Source of the DNA: Byssochlamys sp. IMV 00236
Taxonomy: Eukaryota; Ascomycota; Eurotiomycetes; Eurotiales; Thermoascaceae
Assembly: GCA_001931875.2 (NCBI GenBank)
Contig: MSJH02000815.1
Span: 62,001-126,000 of the forward strand
Length of the DNA stretch: 64,000 nucleotides
Reading direction: 5' to 3'
A model generated the notes under the pieces. That model was given only the letters and a program-made list of their open reading frames with translations. It had not been told where the DNA came from and did not search any database. The position numbers and the translations under genes are program-made. Numbering within the stretch: position 1 is the stretch's first letter; each line of letters opens with the position of its first letter. This document shows, one piece after another, positions 62,601-64,000 of this stretch.

Positions 62601-62657
62601 TTATACTTAATCTGTGCGTAAGGTGGGTTGAGCTTAACCCAGCTAAGGATGAGCTTT
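59601..62657. other. Element G right interior
   Basis: No recognisable protein. The AGCATATGCT-like palindrome recurs (for example near 59677, 60345, 60835, 61111, 61362, 61640, 61804, 62075). Next to the right inverted repeat (62,600-62,657) GC content rises, with TGGGTTGAGC- and AACCCAGC-type motifs resembling the terminal repeats. Confidence 0.45.
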
Positions 62658-62719
62658 AGGGTAGGCTGAGCTCCTAGGGTGGGCTGAGCTCGGCCCCGGC
62701 TGGGCCGAGGTATAGGCCC
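62658..62719 (-). repeat. Element G right terminal inverted repeat
   Basis: It contains GGTAGGCTGAGCT and GGGTGGGCTGAGCT and ends GGCTGGGCCGAGG plus 9 bases. It is the inverted partner of 55736-55797. Confidence 0.85.
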
Positions 62720-62728
62720 TATTTCTCT
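62720..62728. other. Target-site duplication of element G, right copy
   Basis: TATTTCTCT, identical to 55727-55735. Confidence 0.85.
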
Positions 62729-64000
62729 AGCTGCCTATTCTGCCTATATTTAAAGAAATACTTAAATATTTATAATTATCTTAGAGGACCTAAATGCTAT
62801 TTTAAGGATTAAATAAATTTAAAAAGAAAACTCTGCCTATTTACTACTTAAGGAGTTTAAAAATTATATTAATATTTTTTCTCCTAAGGAGGCTAAGCGC
62901 CTGCTATTATATTATTCTTATAACTATAATATTAAGTTATTAAAGGGGAAGTCGCTCCCCTTTAAACCCCTATATACTATATCCTAGGATAAATTAAAGG
63001 TCTTAAAGGAATAGATTAAAAAAAACCTAAGAAAAGGATTTATCTGCTTAAGCTTATCGCCCGCTATATCTCTAATTCTGTTTATTAAGAAGCCTAATAG
63101 AGGGATATAGATCTATATAGATTACTAAGCCCTAAATGCAATAACTATTAAAGACTAATATTCTTTACCCCTAATTAAGGAGACCCTAAATAACCTGAAA
63201 AAAATAAAGTACTTTATAAAGATTAATATTATTTCTACATTTAATAACCTTTATATTAAAAAGGAATAAAAATATCTAATTACCTTTTATACTTAACTTA
63301 GCTTATTTAAATTATTAATAATACTATTTAGCTTAATAGAAATATTAGTAATATTCTAATAGTTTATTAATAATACTCTATAAAATTACTTTAATATCTT
63401 TTATACTATATACCTTAATAATATTCTAGTATATAGTATAACCTATTTTAAATATATTTAATATATTTATACTATCCTGTAAAAGCTATATAAAGTAGGC
63501 CTATATATAAAGATCTAAAAGTATAAGTTTATTATCTCTAAGACTAAGTTTTTAGGTATTATTATTAGCCGAGACTATATTAAGATAGACTTAGATAAGA
63601 TAAAAATAATTGCTAAATAGAGGATCTTAATCTATATAACTAATATATAAGCCTTTATTAAGTTTAGCAACTTTTATTATTAGTTTATTTATAACTTTTC
63701 TAGGATAATTATACTGCTTATAAATTTAACCTAGAAAGAAGTTCCCTTTAATTAGATAACTACTTATTAGTCTAGTTTTAAAGCCCTAAAAAAAAACATT
63801 TATTTAAGCCCTAATCTTAAAGCTATTTAACTGGACTTATAAGATTATAGTTAAAACTAACTTATTTAACTATATATTAGCTAAAGTTATATCCTAGTAT
63901 AATAATAAAGGAATCCTGTATTTTATTACATTTTTCTTAAAGAAGCTCTTTATTATAGAGTATAATTATAAGATTTATAATAAAGAGCTACTAATAATTA
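62729..64000 (+). pseudogene. Element F pol: reverse transcriptase and start of RNase H, RIP-inactivated, cut by the window end
   Basis: After G, the plus strand reads as the Gypsy pol N-terminal region (GKSLPFKPLY at about 62,950), an RT segment with LSLSPAISLILFIKKP and ALNAITIKD, and the catalytic YLDD as YLNN at 63411-63422. Near the window end, NYKIYNKELL corresponds to the RNase H start. This fragment is easier to read than most in the block because many codons survive. It joins to the gag at 53.7-55.7 kb when G is removed. Confidence 0.8.

Larger units (their letters stand above)
55736..62719. mobile_element. Element G, 7-kb terminal-inverted-repeat DNA transposon of unknown superfamily
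   Basis: The ends are inverted repeats of about 62 bp sharing CTCGGCCCAGCCGGGGC and GAGCTCAGCC, and the flanks carry an exact 9-bp duplication. It splits F between gag/protease and reverse transcriptase. A 9-bp duplication is usual for Mutator-like elements; 8 bp (if the first T is chance) would point to hAT-like or related groups. I see no transposase I can recognise. Composition differs from the surroundings: CA and TG are frequent and GC-rich ends survive, so G is less affected by RIP than F. Internal features are a tandem array, a 48-bp repeat and scattered palindromes. Confidence 0.8.
12386..64000. repeat. RIP-degraded nested transposon block
   Basis: The whole 51.6 kb consists of transposon sequence, almost all strongly AT-rich, with TA overrepresented and CA/TG depleted. 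Aligned copies (A1 with A2, paired LTRs) differ almost only by C/T and G/A transitions. Translated motifs of reverse transcriptase and other domains remain readable but are studded with TAA and TAG codons. These are the established marks of RIP, the premeiotic C-to-T mutation of duplicated DNA in ascomycetes. No frame in the block exceeds 76 codons. I see no host gene, tRNA or rRNA inside it. Similar blocks in other ascomycetes lie at centromeres, subtelomeres or dispersed heterochromatin; the window does not show which applies here. Confidence 0.9.
53487..64000 (+). mobile_element. Element F, Ty3/Gypsy retrotransposon, truncated by the window end
   Basis: Its gag (53.7-55.1 kb) and pol (62.7 kb onward) are on the plus strand, separated by the DNA element G. 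The start near 53,487 (TACTAGCGTAGGAGATT) is a guess from the end of D's integrase and the start of F's gag. No 3' LTR is in the window to confirm the LTR. Confidence 0.6.

Overview
The window comes from a filamentous ascomycete (Pezizomycotina-type) nuclear genome. The evidence is short GT-AG introns with fungal branch sites, a fungal-type Cft2/CPSF100, a fungal kinase-like protein, a DOMON-cytochrome b561 gene, and a long block with the signature of repeat-induced point mutation (RIP). I cannot name the species.

Bases 1 to about 12,385 are ordinary gene space with balanced composition. I support five genes there: a nuclear-looking protein of unknown function (1161-3404, three coding exons plus a 5'UTR intron), a small protein-kinase-like protein (3795-4575, three exons), CFT2/CPSF100 of the mRNA 3'-end machinery (5680-8811, two exons), a proline-rich protein of unknown function (9398-10195), and on the minus strand a DOMON-cytochrome b561 membrane protein (10564-11796). 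The last two are convergent. They are separate housekeeping or unknown genes, not an operon or cluster.

At about 12,385 the composition changes abruptly, and the remaining 51.6 kb is AT-rich, nearly devoid of CA/TG, and without open frames. It is a nest of dead transposons. Outermost is a Ty3/Gypsy element D (gag 13.0-15.4 kb, pol continuing at 50.9-53.5 kb). Into D went element B (15383-43385, 156-bp LTRs, ATATA duplication, a Gypsy with a chromodomain-like tail), element E (43416-50932, minus strand, 432-bp LTRs, AAAAT duplication) and element F (from about 53.49 kb, running off the window). B was itself hit twice by a 10.26-kb Gypsy family A: A1 (15483-25739) inside B's 5' LTR, and A2 (28526-38791, ACTAT duplication) inside B's gag region. 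F was hit by G (55736-62719), a 7-kb terminal-inverted-repeat DNA element with an exact 9-bp duplication.

G is the most unusual part. It has GC-rich ~62-bp inverted ends, about 30 scattered copies of a palindrome close to AGCATATGCT, and a tandem array of 147-bp units. In one minus-strand frame each unit contains an AT-hook-like motif. I do not recognise its superfamily. A second oddity is a ~200-bp normal-GC island in D's gag (14111-14311) built of consecutive perfect hairpins.

Every boundary and frame was read by eye. Splice sites and element ends are supported by motif, frame and duplication agreement, not by transcripts or database searches.
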